Shown: positions 24,364 through 32,637 of the stretch, one piece after another
Layout of the letters: each line of letters opens with the position of its first letter
Position numbering within the stretch: the stretch's first letter is position 1
From: Bacteroides cellulosilyticus DSM 14838
GTDB taxonomy: Bacteria; Bacteroidota; Bacteroidia; Bacteroidales; Bacteroidaceae
DNA: 33,873 bases
Assembly: GCF_000158035.1 (NCBI RefSeq)
Contig: NZ_EQ973490.1
Coordinates: 1,623,603-1,657,475 of the forward strand
Reading direction: 5' to 3'
Made by a program: the position numbers and the translations under genes
Notes under the pieces: generated by a model
What the model saw: the letters and a program-made list of their open reading frames with translations, nothing else
The model's database searches: none
Told to the model about the DNA's origin: nothing

Positions 24364-24993
24364 ATGAAAACAATAAAATATCTTTCTATAAGAGTACTGG
24401 CAATCACTGCCCTGGCTCTCGTCTTCGCCATGCCGGCAAAGGCACAATTAACCGATAACGGTTATGCCAACATCGATTGGCAATTCAACTTCCCCCTGAG
24501 CAACCACTTCGCTGATAAAGCCAGCGGATGGGGTATGAGTTTTGAAGGTGGTTACTATGTGACTCCGAACATTGCTCTTGGTGCCTTCCTGGCCTACCAC
24601 AGCAACCACGAATACTTCGGTCGCCAGACACTTCCCGTAGGTGAAGGCGGTAGCATCAATACTGACCAACAGCACACTTTGTTCCAGTTGCCTTTCGGCC
24701 TTGCCGGACGTTATACTTTCGACCGCGGTAGCGCTTTCCAACCTTACGTTGGATTGAAAGTAGGTCCTCAATATGCCGAAATCAAATCTACTTTCAATGT
24801 GTACGAAGCTAACAAGAGCACCTGGGGCTTCTACGTATCACCGGAAATTGGTATCAACATCTACCCATGGGCCTATGGTCCGGGTCTGCACGTTGCCGCT
24901 TACTATAGCTACGGCACGAACAAGGGCGACTTGTTCACATACAGTGTAGATGGTTTGAGCAACTTCGGTCTACGCCTGGGTATTGCATTCTAA
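24364..24993 (+). CDS. Small outer-membrane beta-barrel protein
   Basis: This 209-residue protein has a type I signal peptide ending AMPAKAQ (about residue 28). The mature part alternates aromatic and polar residues in about eight strands, for example WGMSFEGGYYVTPNIALGAFLAYH, LPFGLAGRYTF, FQPYVGLKVGPQYAEI and TWGFYVSPEIGINIYPW. It ends in GLRLGIAF with a terminal Phe, the usual barrel-assembly signal. It fits the OmpW/OmpX-like porin-family beta-barrel fold. Function is unknown. It is likely co-transcribed with the DUF4136 lipoprotein 70 bp upstream and ends before a bidirectional terminator. Confidence 0.82.
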   Translation: MKTIKYLSIRVLAITALALVFAMPAKAQLTDNGYANIDWQFNFPLSNHFADKASGWGMSFEGGYYVTPNIALGAFLAYHSNHEYFGRQTLPVGEGGSINTDQQHTLFQLPFGLAGRYTFDRGSAFQPYVGLKVGPQYAEIKSTFNVYEANKSTWGFYVSPEIGINIYPWAYGPGLHVAAYYSYGTNKGDLFTYSVDGLSNFGLRLGIAF

Positions 24994-25054
24994 CATAATT
25001 TGCATTGCAACACAATAAGTTTGACTGGTATTAATTGATTGTTTCAAGACGTGA

Positions 25055-25098
25055 AAAAGGGAATAACCGGCCGCGTGAGCGGGGGGCTATTCCCTTTT
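25055..25098. terminator. Bidirectional terminator between convergent genes
   Basis: An 11 bp stem AAAAGGGAATA/TATTCCCTTTT (25055-25065 and 25088-25098) with an inner CCGC/GCGG pairing is followed by T-rich sequence on both strands (TTTTG on plus, TTTTTC on minus). It lies between the plus-strand barrel gene and the minus-strand GH3 fusion gene. Confidence 0.8.
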
Positions 25099-25103
25099 GT
25101 AGT

Positions 25104-25196
25104 TACGAACTACAAGATACAAGCTACAAGTTGCTGCGCTATGTTTACGAACAATTATGCCGCATGGCACTTGTAGTTCGTAGCTTGTAACTCGTA
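25104..25196. repeat. Dispersed hairpin element, copy 3 (divergent stems)
   Basis: Two 28-base arms (25104-25131 and 25169-25196) pair at 23 of 28 positions. The arms consist of near-repeats of TACAAG and are unrelated to copies 1 and 2. The loop, read on the minus strand, carries CCATGCGGCATA (25156-25167) and CATAGCGCAGC (25133-25143), matching the loop core of the other copies. It abuts the stop codon of the GH3 fusion gene. Confidence 0.75.
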
Positions 25197-25197
25197 A

Positions 25198-28100
25198 TTA
25201 TTTCACCGCCTGATACATCACTTCCTGTATTCGTGTACGAATATCCATCTTCATCAGTTTCGTATTCCATACATTGGGATAAATGCGATTACACAAGAAG
25301 ACATAAACAAGGCCGTTCGTCGGGTCTACCCAGGCACAAGTACCCGTAAAGCCGGTATGACCATAGACGGTAGAAGGGGTAGCGGCAGCGCATGGGCTCT
25401 TTGCCGGATTCTGACGGTCGGGCTTATCAAATCCCAGACCACGGCGGCTGATGCGTGAAACCGTAGTAGTAAATACACGGCAAGTCTCCGGACTCAGATA
25501 ACGCTTGCCATCCAGTTCACCACCATTCAGCAACATCTGATAAATTCGCGCTACTTCCGTTGCATTAGAGAATAATCCGGCATTACCCGATACACCACCC
25601 TGGAAAGCTGCCGACTCATCATGTACAAAGCCCTGAAGAACAGTCTTCCGCAAGAAAGGATCAAAGGAAGAAGGTATAATTTCGGCTTTCGACAGAGGAG
25701 CATGGCTACCGGAAACAATGCCGGCATAAGCCGTTCCCGCAGTAGCTGCACCTCGCAGCGGCAAGTATCCGGTACGTTTCAGTCCCATCGGAGCATAGAA
25801 CTCCTGCTCCAGAAAAGCATCCATCGACATTCCCGTACGCGCTTCCACCAACTGCTGCAACAGGATGAAGCCGACACAACTATACCGATAGCGCCGGTCG
25901 CGCAACGGAGTTTCTATAATCTTCTGCCGGTATGCCTCCTTGAAGGAGCGATTCAGCCACAAGCTATCAGAAACCTGCAATGTATGCTCTGCCGTGCGTA
26001 CTTTGGATGTCAGCCCCTTCTGGAACTTGAACTTCGGGTTTGCCCAAGTACGTACACCGATCTGTGCAGAATGTGCGGCATCGGGCTTTGCCTTGAAAAG
26101 AGTTCCTTCATAACTTTCCTTATCGATAGCTTCCAGATAGAACAACAACGTGGAAGGCAATCCGGACTCATGCAACAGTAATTGCCGGACAGTAATATCC
26201 TTTTTATCCGTATCCTGAAGCCAAGGCAGATAGTCCGACACACGGTCAGTAAGATTCAGACGTCCTTTATCATACAGCTTCATGACGGCAAGCAACGTTG
26301 CCGTAGTCTTTGTCAGCGAAGCAAGATCGTAAACATCCGTCGGGGATACCGGCAAGGTAGCACCTGGAGTAACGGATGCAGAAAGTCTACTGGCAGAAGT
26401 GCCCGGCCAGGTATGCGTTCCGAATGCCTTATTATACATTTCCTTTCCATCTTTCAATATCACGATCTGGCAACCGGGATAGGCACCTTCCTTAATTCCT
26501 TCTTTCGCAATCTCATCGATACGGGTCAGCAGACGAGAATTCACTCCATACTCATCGGGCACAAAGTGGAGTGGTGTCTTCGGAGTAATAACCTGCCCCG
26601 TACCTGTGGCAAACAAATTGCTGATGCTTGCCGAAAGACGTCCGTCGGCCGTTGCATCTCCATAAAGTATTTTGGCTGTCCGGCACTGCACATCATCTAT
26701 CGAAGAATGTGCCAATACTACAGCGTCCGCAGCAGACACCGCCCGGCGTATCTGCAACATCTGCTTACCGGGAATAAAAAGCAGATAAACCGCCGGCACA
26801 TCGTGAGTAAACTCGGCAAAGAATGGTTGGTAGGGTGCCAGACGATGTTCCGTGACGCAGACAAGAATACGTTTATATTGCGACAATGAATCACGCAACA
26901 GTTTGCGTGCAGCAGGCTGCAAGTCTTTCTTCAGCTGAAAGACGGTGGGACTTCCTTTCGTCCCGGCGGAATTTATATATCCGGAGAGTTCTTTCAGGAA
27001 CGGCTGTACCTCTTTCGCATCCCCCACATTGAGCACTGCCACTTCACGAGTATCCGCATCCAGCGGAAGCACATTGTTCTTATTTCTCAGCACAGTGATC
27101 GCTTCCTGGTTCAGACGCCGTATCAGATCACGCGTATGTGCCGTATTGATACGGTTTCCCAAACCGGAAAGACGGACAAAAGGTTTCTTCGACAATCCGA
27201 GAGCATATTTATAGGTAAGCACTTTCCGACACTTCGTTTCGATCTCCGCTTCTGTCAACTCACCGCTCTTCACGGCATCCAGTATAGCTTCCACCTCTTC
27301 CTTTATCCGCCGGGGAACGAGCAACAGGTCGTGCCCCGCCTGCAATGCCTGCAAGCAAATACTCGTGTTATTGGCAGATACTCCCTTCATGGCAAGTGCA
27401 TCCGTAAACACCAACCCTTTGAACTGCATCTCCTGTGTCAGCAAATCATACACCACTTTGCGCGAAAGCGAGGAAGGTACTCCTCGTTTCGGCTCAAGCA
27501 CCGGCACTTCCAAATGTCCCACCATCATACCGGACAGTCCGGCCTGAATCGCCTTTCTGAACGGATAAAGCTCCACACTGTCCAGACGTGCACGCGAAAA
27601 CGACAACTTCGGCAATGAATGATGCGAATCCACATCCGTATCTCCATGACCGGGAAAATGCTTGCTTACGGAAAGTACACCGCCATCTTCCAGTCCACGT
27701 GCATAAGCTATCACTTTATCCGCCACATTTACCGGACTTTCTCCAAAAGAGCGGGTATTGATAACGGGATTCTTCGGATTGATATTCACATCCGCCACAG
27801 GAGCAAAGTTGACTTGCACGCCAAGCTCACGGCACTGCCGGGCCATCTCGCGCCCGTACTCATAGAGCAGGCTGTCGTTTTGTATACAGCCCAGAACCAT
27901 ATTTCGCGGAAACACCGGTGTACCCCGCAAACGCATGGAAAGTCCCCACTCACCATCGAAGGTAATCATCAACGGAATATCCGCCATTTTCTGCGCTTCA
28001 TTAGTCAGTGCCACCTGATTTTCCATTAAACCACCGGAAAAAAGCAGGCCACCCACTTTGTAGTCGTCCACTACTTTGCGCAACAGGTCGCGGTTTGCTT

Positions 28101-28338
28101 TATCCTGTTGGGGGGCAATGGTATAAATGAATAGCTGTCCGATACGTTCTTTCAGACTCATCTTGTTGAGCACTGAGTCCACCCACTGCCGGCAGCGGGC
28201 ATCATTGGTAAAGGGACGCATCAGGATAGGTTCAACAGGCGTAACAGGGGATTGCGGTGCCGGTAAGCGATGTGTCTGAGCATCAAAACGGGCACAACAA
28301 CTGAATAGTATCAAGAGGAATAGGAATAGTTTCTTCAT
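25198..28338 (-). CDS. GH3 (NagZ-like) + serine hydrolase (beta-lactamase fold) fusion protein, paralogue A
   Basis: This 1046-residue exported protein has the N-terminus MKKLFLFLLILFSCCARFDAQ, a type I or type II signal. The GH3 domain (about 45-400) has the NagZ-type motif KHFPGHGDTDVDSH (about 226-239) and the nucleophile Asp in LVFTDALAMKG. It is followed by a GH3-C-like domain (about 410-590). The C-terminal half is a serine hydrolase of the class C beta-lactamase/peptidase S12 fold, with SLTK (Ser about 675) as the nucleophile motif, YSC (about 820) where YxN is usual, and GHTGFTGT (about 994) as the HTG motif. The combination suggests cell-wall muropeptide processing: removal of GlcNAc and an amidase or peptidase-like step. 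It lies 130 bp after its paralogue and has its own candidate promoter. Cys in place of Asn in the Y-x-N motif is unusual. Confidence 0.87.
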   Translation of the reverse strand: MKKLFLFLLILFSCCARFDAQTHRLPAPQSPVTPVEPILMRPFTNDARCRQWVDSVLNKMSLKERIGQLFIYTIAPQQDKANRDLLRKVVDDYKVGGLLFSGGLMENQVALTNEAQKMADIPLMITFDGEWGLSMRLRGTPVFPRNMVLGCIQNDSLLYEYGREMARQCRELGVQVNFAPVADVNINPKNPVINTRSFGESPVNVADKVIAYARGLEDGGVLSVSKHFPGHGDTDVDSHHSLPKLSFSRARLDSVELYPFRKAIQAGLSGMMVGHLEVPVLEPKRGVPSSLSRKVVYDLLTQEMQFKGLVFTDALAMKGVSANNTSICLQALQAGHDLLLVPRRIKEEVEAILDAVKSGELTEAEIETKCRKVLTYKYALGLSKKPFVRLSGLGNRINTAHTRDLIRRLNQEAITVLRNKNNVLPLDADTREVAVLNVGDAKEVQPFLKELSGYINSAGTKGSPTVFQLKKDLQPAARKLLRDSLSQYKRILVCVTEHRLAPYQPFFAEFTHDVPAVYLLFIPGKQMLQIRRAVSAADAVVLAHSSIDDVQCRTAKILYGDATADGRLSASISNLFATGTGQVITPKTPLHFVPDEYGVNSRLLTRIDEIAKEGIKEGAYPGCQIVILKDGKEMYNKAFGTHTWPGTSASRLSASVTPGATLPVSPTDVYDLASLTKTTATLLAVMKLYDKGRLNLTDRVSDYLPWLQDTDKKDITVRQLLLHESGLPSTLLFYLEAIDKESYEGTLFKAKPDAAHSAQIGVRTWANPKFKFQKGLTSKVRTAEHTLQVSDSLWLNRSFKEAYRQKIIETPLRDRRYRYSCVGFILLQQLVEARTGMSMDAFLEQEFYAPMGLKRTGYLPLRGAATAGTAYAGIVSGSHAPLSKAEIIPSSFDPFLRKTVLQGFVHDESAAFQGGVSGNAGLFSNATEVARIYQMLLNGGELDGKRYLSPETCRVFTTTVSRISRRGLGFDKPDRQNPAKSPCAAATPSTVYGHTGFTGTCAWVDPTNGLVYVFLCNRIYPNVWNTKLMKMDIRTRIQEVMYQAVK

Positions 28339-28361
28339 TATTATCTATACATTAAGGCTAC

Positions 28362-28369
28362 CAAAGTTA
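28362..28369 (-). promoter_or_regulatory. Candidate -7 box of GH3 fusion paralogue A
   Basis: The minus strand reads TAACTTTG, a full TAnnTTTG match, 23 bp before the start codon. TTTG sequences upstream are present but not at ideal spacing. Confidence 0.45.
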
Positions 28370-28387
28370 TAGTATTTCAAACACAAA

Positions 28388-28447
28388 GACACGGAAAACA
28401 CAGAGTTTTTTCGACTAATTAGTAAAAAACGCTGTATTTCCCGTGTC
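28388..28447. repeat. Long near-perfect hairpin between the two GH3 fusion genes
   Basis: GACACGGAAAACACAG (28388-28403) pairs with CTGTATTTCCCGTGTC (28432-28447) at 14 of 16 positions. Inside are GTTTTTT and AAAAAAC and a central palindrome ACTAATTAGT. It follows the stop of the 1000-residue paralogue by about 20 bp and may end its transcript. Its loop is unlike the CCATGCGGCATA family. Confidence 0.7.
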
Positions 28448-28468
28448 TCCCGTATTTCTATGTTCCGG

Positions 28469-31400
28469 CTATTTCAGACTTTTATAAATCGCCTCCTGTA
28501 TATCCGTGCGAATATTCATTTCACCCAGTTTCGTATTCCACACATTGGGACACAGGCGGTTACTGAGGAAGACGTACACCGTCCCGTGTTCTGGATCCAC
28601 CCAGGCGCAAGTCCCCGTGAAACCGGTATGCCCATAAACGGCAGCGGTAGCCGAGGCAGCACAAGGACTATTCTTCAAATCCTTCAGATTAGGTTTGTCG
28701 AAGCCCAATCCCCGGCGGCTGATAGCGGAAGTTTCTGTAGTGAACAGGCGGCAGGTCGCTTCGCTCAGATAGCGTTTACCGTTCCATTCGCCACCGTTCA
28801 ATATCATCTGATAGATTTTAGCCACTTCGGAGGCAGTGGAGAAGAGACCGGCATTACCGGATATGCCACCCATGCAGGCAGCAGCCTCATCATGCACATA
28901 GCCACACAAGTCCTGACGACGCAGGAAGTCGTTTGCAGCCGTAGGCATTATCTCTTCTTTGGAGTATTTCTGCAAAGGCAGGTACATGGTACGCTGCAAG
29001 CCCATAGGCGCATAGAACTCCTTAGCCAGATAGAGGTCCATCGGCAACTTGACAATTGACTCTACCACCTGTTGCAACAGTATAAAGCCGAGATCACTGT
29101 ACACATACCGCTTACTGTCCATTTCGCAACGGGCAATCTTTTGCAGGATGGTATTCTTAAAGCTCTTATTCAACCACATCTTATCAGCTACATGCAAGTT
29201 GTAAACCGATGATTCTTTCTCCGACACCAGTCCTTTCTTGAACTTGAAATCCGAACAATAATAGCTATGTTCGCTTACCCGCGTGCGATGCCATTCATCC
29301 ACCCAACTTTGAGCATACGGTCCATGCACGGAGTTCGGGTCGATAGCCTCCAGATAGAAACGAATATAAGGCGGCAGGCCAGATTCGTGAAGAAGCAAGT
29401 CCTTAATCGTAATATTCTTCTTATTCGTACTTCGCAGAAAAGGTAAGTATTGGGAAACCTTATCCGTCAGTTTTAATTTACCACCATCATAAAGTTTCAT
29501 CACAGCAAGCAGCGTTGCAGTAGTCTTTGTCAGAGAAGCCAGGTCGAACAGATCCGTAGGACGTACAGCAGTGGTATCCTTATCGGAATGTATACCGAAA
29601 CATTTATCATACACCGTCTGACCGTCTTTCAGCACCAGCACCTGGCAACCGGGATAAGCTCCGGCAGCCAGTCCTGCCCGCACGATAGCATCAATGCGAT
29701 GCAACTCATTGGACTTCATCCCCAAATCTTCGGGAATAATACTTCCCGGCTTCATCCCCGGAGTGATCACACTTCCCTCACCGGCCTGATAAAGACTTCC
29801 GATACTCATGGAAAGTTTGCCTTGGGCAGGCACTTTGGCAAAGATGACACCTGCCACATATTGTTGGATATCCGCTTCAGAAGAATGTCCCAGCACTACG
29901 GCGCTGGCTTGGTTCAAAGCAGGCTCTAACGGTTGCATTCCACGATAAGACGTAAAAAAAGCATATACCAGCGGCACGGACAAGTCCAATCCCGCCAGGA
30001 AATCGGCATAAGCAACCACATCGGCATCTTTTCCCGATACGCTGACCACTATACGCCGATAGTCCGCCAACTTACGCGCCAGTTCACGGCGGCCATCTTC
30101 CGACATTTCTCTTGTCAAACGAAAACACTCCATAGGAACAGGAGATAATTTCTTCATCTCATCCACAAAAACACTGTCTTTGCCTTCGCCTATACTCAGA
30201 AGAGCAATAGGAGCACCACCGACCGGTGTCAAAGGCAATATCCCGAAATGATTGCCAAGCACCGTAATGGAGGCTTGGCGCAACCTGGTTACCAGAGCCT
30301 TCGCCTCATCCGTATGGATACGATAGCTCATTCCGCTAACTTGTAACTGCGGACGTGGCTGGCGCAAGCCTAATAAATATTTATAAGTAAGTATCTTACG
30401 ACATTTCGCTTCCACTTCTTTCTCAGAGAGAACACCCTCTTTCACAGCACTCAGCACTTCCTGCACAGCGTTTGCGGTGTTGTACTGCACCAGTACCATA
30501 TCATTTCCGGCAAGTAAAGCTTTTGTAGTAAGCTGGGGCACAGACGAGACACCTTTCATATCCAGCGCATCCGTAAACACCAAGCCCTGAAAACCCATTT
30601 CGTCTTTCAGTAATCCCGTCACTACATTTCTGGAAAGTGAAGATGCCGTTTTGGCGTCCGGTTCCAAAGCAGGCACCTGCAAATGACCTACCATCACACC
30701 GCCCAATCCGGCACGCACCATTTCGCGGAACGGATACAGCTCGACGCTATCCAAACGTTCACGATTATAGTAGAGCACCGGCAGTCCCTTATGCGAGTCC
30801 ACGTCCGTATCTCCATGACCGGGAAAGTGTTTGCTTACGGACAGCACGCCACCACTTTCCAACCCACGACTGTAAGCCAGCACCTTTTCGGCTACTTTCT
30901 TCGGATCTTCACCGAACGAACGAACATGAATCACCGGATTCAAAGGATTGGTATTCACATCCGCATCAGGTGCAAAATTGACATGCACACCCAATTCACG
31001 AAATTCCCGTGCCACCTCACGTCCGTATTCATAAATCAACTGATTGTCTTCAATGCAGCCCAGAGCCGCATTCTTTGGGAAATAGGGCGTACCTTCCAGA
31101 CGCATGGAGAGCCCCCACTCACCGTCAAAAGTGATCATAACGGGAACTTTGGAGTTCTTCTGCGCAATATTCGTCAGTATTGCCTGTTCTTCCGGCGTAC
31201 CTTCGGCAAAGAGCAGACCTCCGATCTTATACTTCTTCACAAGATCACGTATCTGCTTCTTTTTCTGCTTATCCGCCTTGGCCGGGAAGGTGGTGACAAT
31301 CAATTGCCCTACTTTCTCTTGCAGGTTCAAACCGGAAAATACGGAATCTACCCACTGTTTGCAACGTGCATCTGCCGCTGAAGGTAGAAAAGGGGCTTCT

Positions 31401-31471
31401 GCCTGGGCATGAAGCAAGGATGTGCCACCCCATAAAAGGATAGCCAACAACAAGAGAATTATTCTTTTCAT
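28469..31471 (-). CDS. GH3 (NagZ-like) + serine hydrolase (beta-lactamase fold) fusion protein, paralogue B
   Basis: This 1000-residue exported protein has a type I signal MKRIILLLLAILLWGGTSLLHAQA. Its architecture is the same as that of the adjacent 1046-residue protein: a GH3 domain with KHFPGHGDTDVDSH (about 212-225) and LVFTDALDMKG, a middle GH3-C-like domain, and a C-terminal serine hydrolase with SLTK (Ser about 642), YSD (about 790) and GHTGFTGT (about 944). The two share long runs of identical residues and are clearly tandem duplicates that have diverged. The likely process is peptidoglycan turnover in the periplasm; family members are often annotated only as beta-lactamase or beta-N-acetylhexosaminidase. 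It is preceded by hairpin element copy 2 and followed by another hairpin. Confidence 0.88.
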   Translation of the reverse strand: MKRIILLLLAILLWGGTSLLHAQAEAPFLPSAADARCKQWVDSVFSGLNLQEKVGQLIVTTFPAKADKQKKKQIRDLVKKYKIGGLLFAEGTPEEQAILTNIAQKNSKVPVMITFDGEWGLSMRLEGTPYFPKNAALGCIEDNQLIYEYGREVAREFRELGVHVNFAPDADVNTNPLNPVIHVRSFGEDPKKVAEKVLAYSRGLESGGVLSVSKHFPGHGDTDVDSHKGLPVLYYNRERLDSVELYPFREMVRAGLGGVMVGHLQVPALEPDAKTASSLSRNVVTGLLKDEMGFQGLVFTDALDMKGVSSVPQLTTKALLAGNDMVLVQYNTANAVQEVLSAVKEGVLSEKEVEAKCRKILTYKYLLGLRQPRPQLQVSGMSYRIHTDEAKALVTRLRQASITVLGNHFGILPLTPVGGAPIALLSIGEGKDSVFVDEMKKLSPVPMECFRLTREMSEDGRRELARKLADYRRIVVSVSGKDADVVAYADFLAGLDLSVPLVYAFFTSYRGMQPLEPALNQASAVVLGHSSEADIQQYVAGVIFAKVPAQGKLSMSIGSLYQAGEGSVITPGMKPGSIIPEDLGMKSNELHRIDAIVRAGLAAGAYPGCQVLVLKDGQTVYDKCFGIHSDKDTTAVRPTDLFDLASLTKTTATLLAVMKLYDGGKLKLTDKVSQYLPFLRSTNKKNITIKDLLLHESGLPPYIRFYLEAIDPNSVHGPYAQSWVDEWHRTRVSEHSYYCSDFKFKKGLVSEKESSVYNLHVADKMWLNKSFKNTILQKIARCEMDSKRYVYSDLGFILLQQVVESIVKLPMDLYLAKEFYAPMGLQRTMYLPLQKYSKEEIMPTAANDFLRRQDLCGYVHDEAAACMGGISGNAGLFSTASEVAKIYQMILNGGEWNGKRYLSEATCRLFTTETSAISRRGLGFDKPNLKDLKNSPCAASATAAVYGHTGFTGTCAWVDPEHGTVYVFLSNRLCPNVWNTKLGEMNIRTDIQEAIYKSLK

Positions 31472-31509
31472 TTCTTTGTAGTTCGTTGGCGGTATTTATT
31501 CATTTCTTA

Positions 31510-31628
31510 CGGGTTTTGAGGGAAAGTTGACGAGTTAACAAGTTGACAAGGGGACAAGGTTCCATGCGGCATAGGAGCATTGCGCAGCCCCTTGTTCCCT
31601 TGTCAACTCGTCAACTCGTTTCCTTTCT
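31510..31628. repeat. Dispersed hairpin element, copy 2
   Basis: This copy is nearly identical to copy 1. The inner stem is 31541-31559 with 31590-31608, and an outer pairing GTTGACGAGTT/AACTCGTCAAC (31526-31536 and 31605-31615) is possible as an alternative. The loop has the same CCATGCGGCATA and GCGCAGC core. As in copy 1, it lies directly upstream of a minus-strand GH3 gene, here about 40 bp before the ATG. Confidence 0.85.
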
Positions 31629-31671
31629 ATACCAATACAAATAAATCCTCCCCCAACTAATTATGTATTAT

Positions 31672-32592
31672 CTATAATGATGGTTGGGATTCTTCTTCTG
31701 TAAGTGTCAGTTTCAACATTCCCACATAAATTCCACTTTTTCCTGTATGCATCACAGGTACATTCTTACCGTCTTTATTCAAATAAATAGCAGGCTCTTT
31801 CATGAAAGTATGGGTATGTCCGCCCAATATGGCATCAATATTATTTGTTTTCTGTGCCAGTTCTTCGTCACAAGGAGCACCTTTAAGCTGATAACCCAGA
31901 TGCGATAAGCAAATAACGACATCACAACCTTCCTGGTTCTTCAGCAGATCCGTCGTCTTCTGTGCCACTTCTATCGGATCATTATAAACCACACCTTCAC
32001 ATTTATCGGCCTGCACCAATCCTTCCATCTTCGGAGCAAGACCAAAGACACCGATCTTCAATCCATTGCGGCTGAAAGTAGTATAAGGTTTCACCAGTCC
32101 TTCCAACACCGTACCTGTTACGTCATAGTTGGCACATACCACCGGGAAGTTTGCCATACGGAACAGACGTGCCATATTTTCCAGACCGAAATCAAATTCA
32201 TGATTACCAATCGTCATGGCATCGTAACCCATAAGGTTCATCATCTTGACTTCTACTTCTCCCTGAAACAGATTATAGTAAGGAGTTCCCTGAGAGATAT
32301 CTCCACAGTCGAACAGCAACAGATCAGGGTTCACCTTGCGTGCCTCTTTAATAAAGGTGGCCCGGCGCACGGTTCCGCCCATACCGGCATAGCGGTCGGC
32401 AGCATTTACGGCAATGGGCTCAATGCGGCTATGTGTATCACTTGTTTGCAGAATCACCAATTGCTTGGTTTTCTGTGCAGAGTCGGGAGTCAGCAGACAA
32501 AGGGGGGCCTTGGAGATTTCCCGGATAGATTGTTGTGCTGATGACGGAAGAAGGCAGCAGACTGCCAACATTAAAAGAATATATCGTTTCAT
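31672..32592 (-). CDS. 5'-nucleotidase-type metallophosphoesterase (N-terminal domain protein)
   Basis: This 306-residue exported protein starts MKRYILLMLAVCCLLPSSAQ. All metallophosphoesterase motifs are present: SDTHSR (Asp52, His54), GDISQG (Asp98), GNHEFDFG (Asn130, His131), CLSHLG (about 230) and GGHTHT (about 258). The protein ends soon after, so it lacks the C-terminal substrate-binding domain of UshA-type 5'-nucleotidases; that domain is encoded by the gene 45 bp upstream. The two probably form one functional enzyme in the periplasm that hydrolyses nucleotides or UDP-sugars. It is the second gene of the pair. Confidence 0.88.
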   Translation of the reverse strand: MKRYILLMLAVCCLLPSSAQQSIREISKAPLCLLTPDSAQKTKQLVILQTSDTHSRIEPIAVNAADRYAGMGGTVRRATFIKEARKVNPDLLLFDCGDISQGTPYYNLFQGEVEVKMMNLMGYDAMTIGNHEFDFGLENMARLFRMANFPVVCANYDVTGTVLEGLVKPYTTFSRNGLKIGVFGLAPKMEGLVQADKCEGVVYNDPIEVAQKTTDLLKNQEGCDVVICLSHLGYQLKGAPCDEELAQKTNNIDAILGGHTHTFMKEPAIYLNKDGKNVPVMHTGKSGIYVGMLKLTLTEEESQPSL

Positions 32593-32637
32593 GATTTCTG
32601 ATTTATGAATTATGATTTATTTTCTCGGTGAGCAGGA

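Noticed and set aside
25198..31471. The two fusion proteins as antibiotic-resistance beta-lactamases
   Set aside because: The serine hydrolase half is fused to a NagZ-like GH3 domain and lacks the usual YxN motif, so a cell-wall role is more likely than drug hydrolysis.
21742..31628. Hairpin copies 1 and 2 as ends of a composite insertion element
   Set aside because: There is no transposase between them, the genes inside are ordinary chromosomal types, and the copies are complete hairpins in the same orientation rather than terminal repeats.
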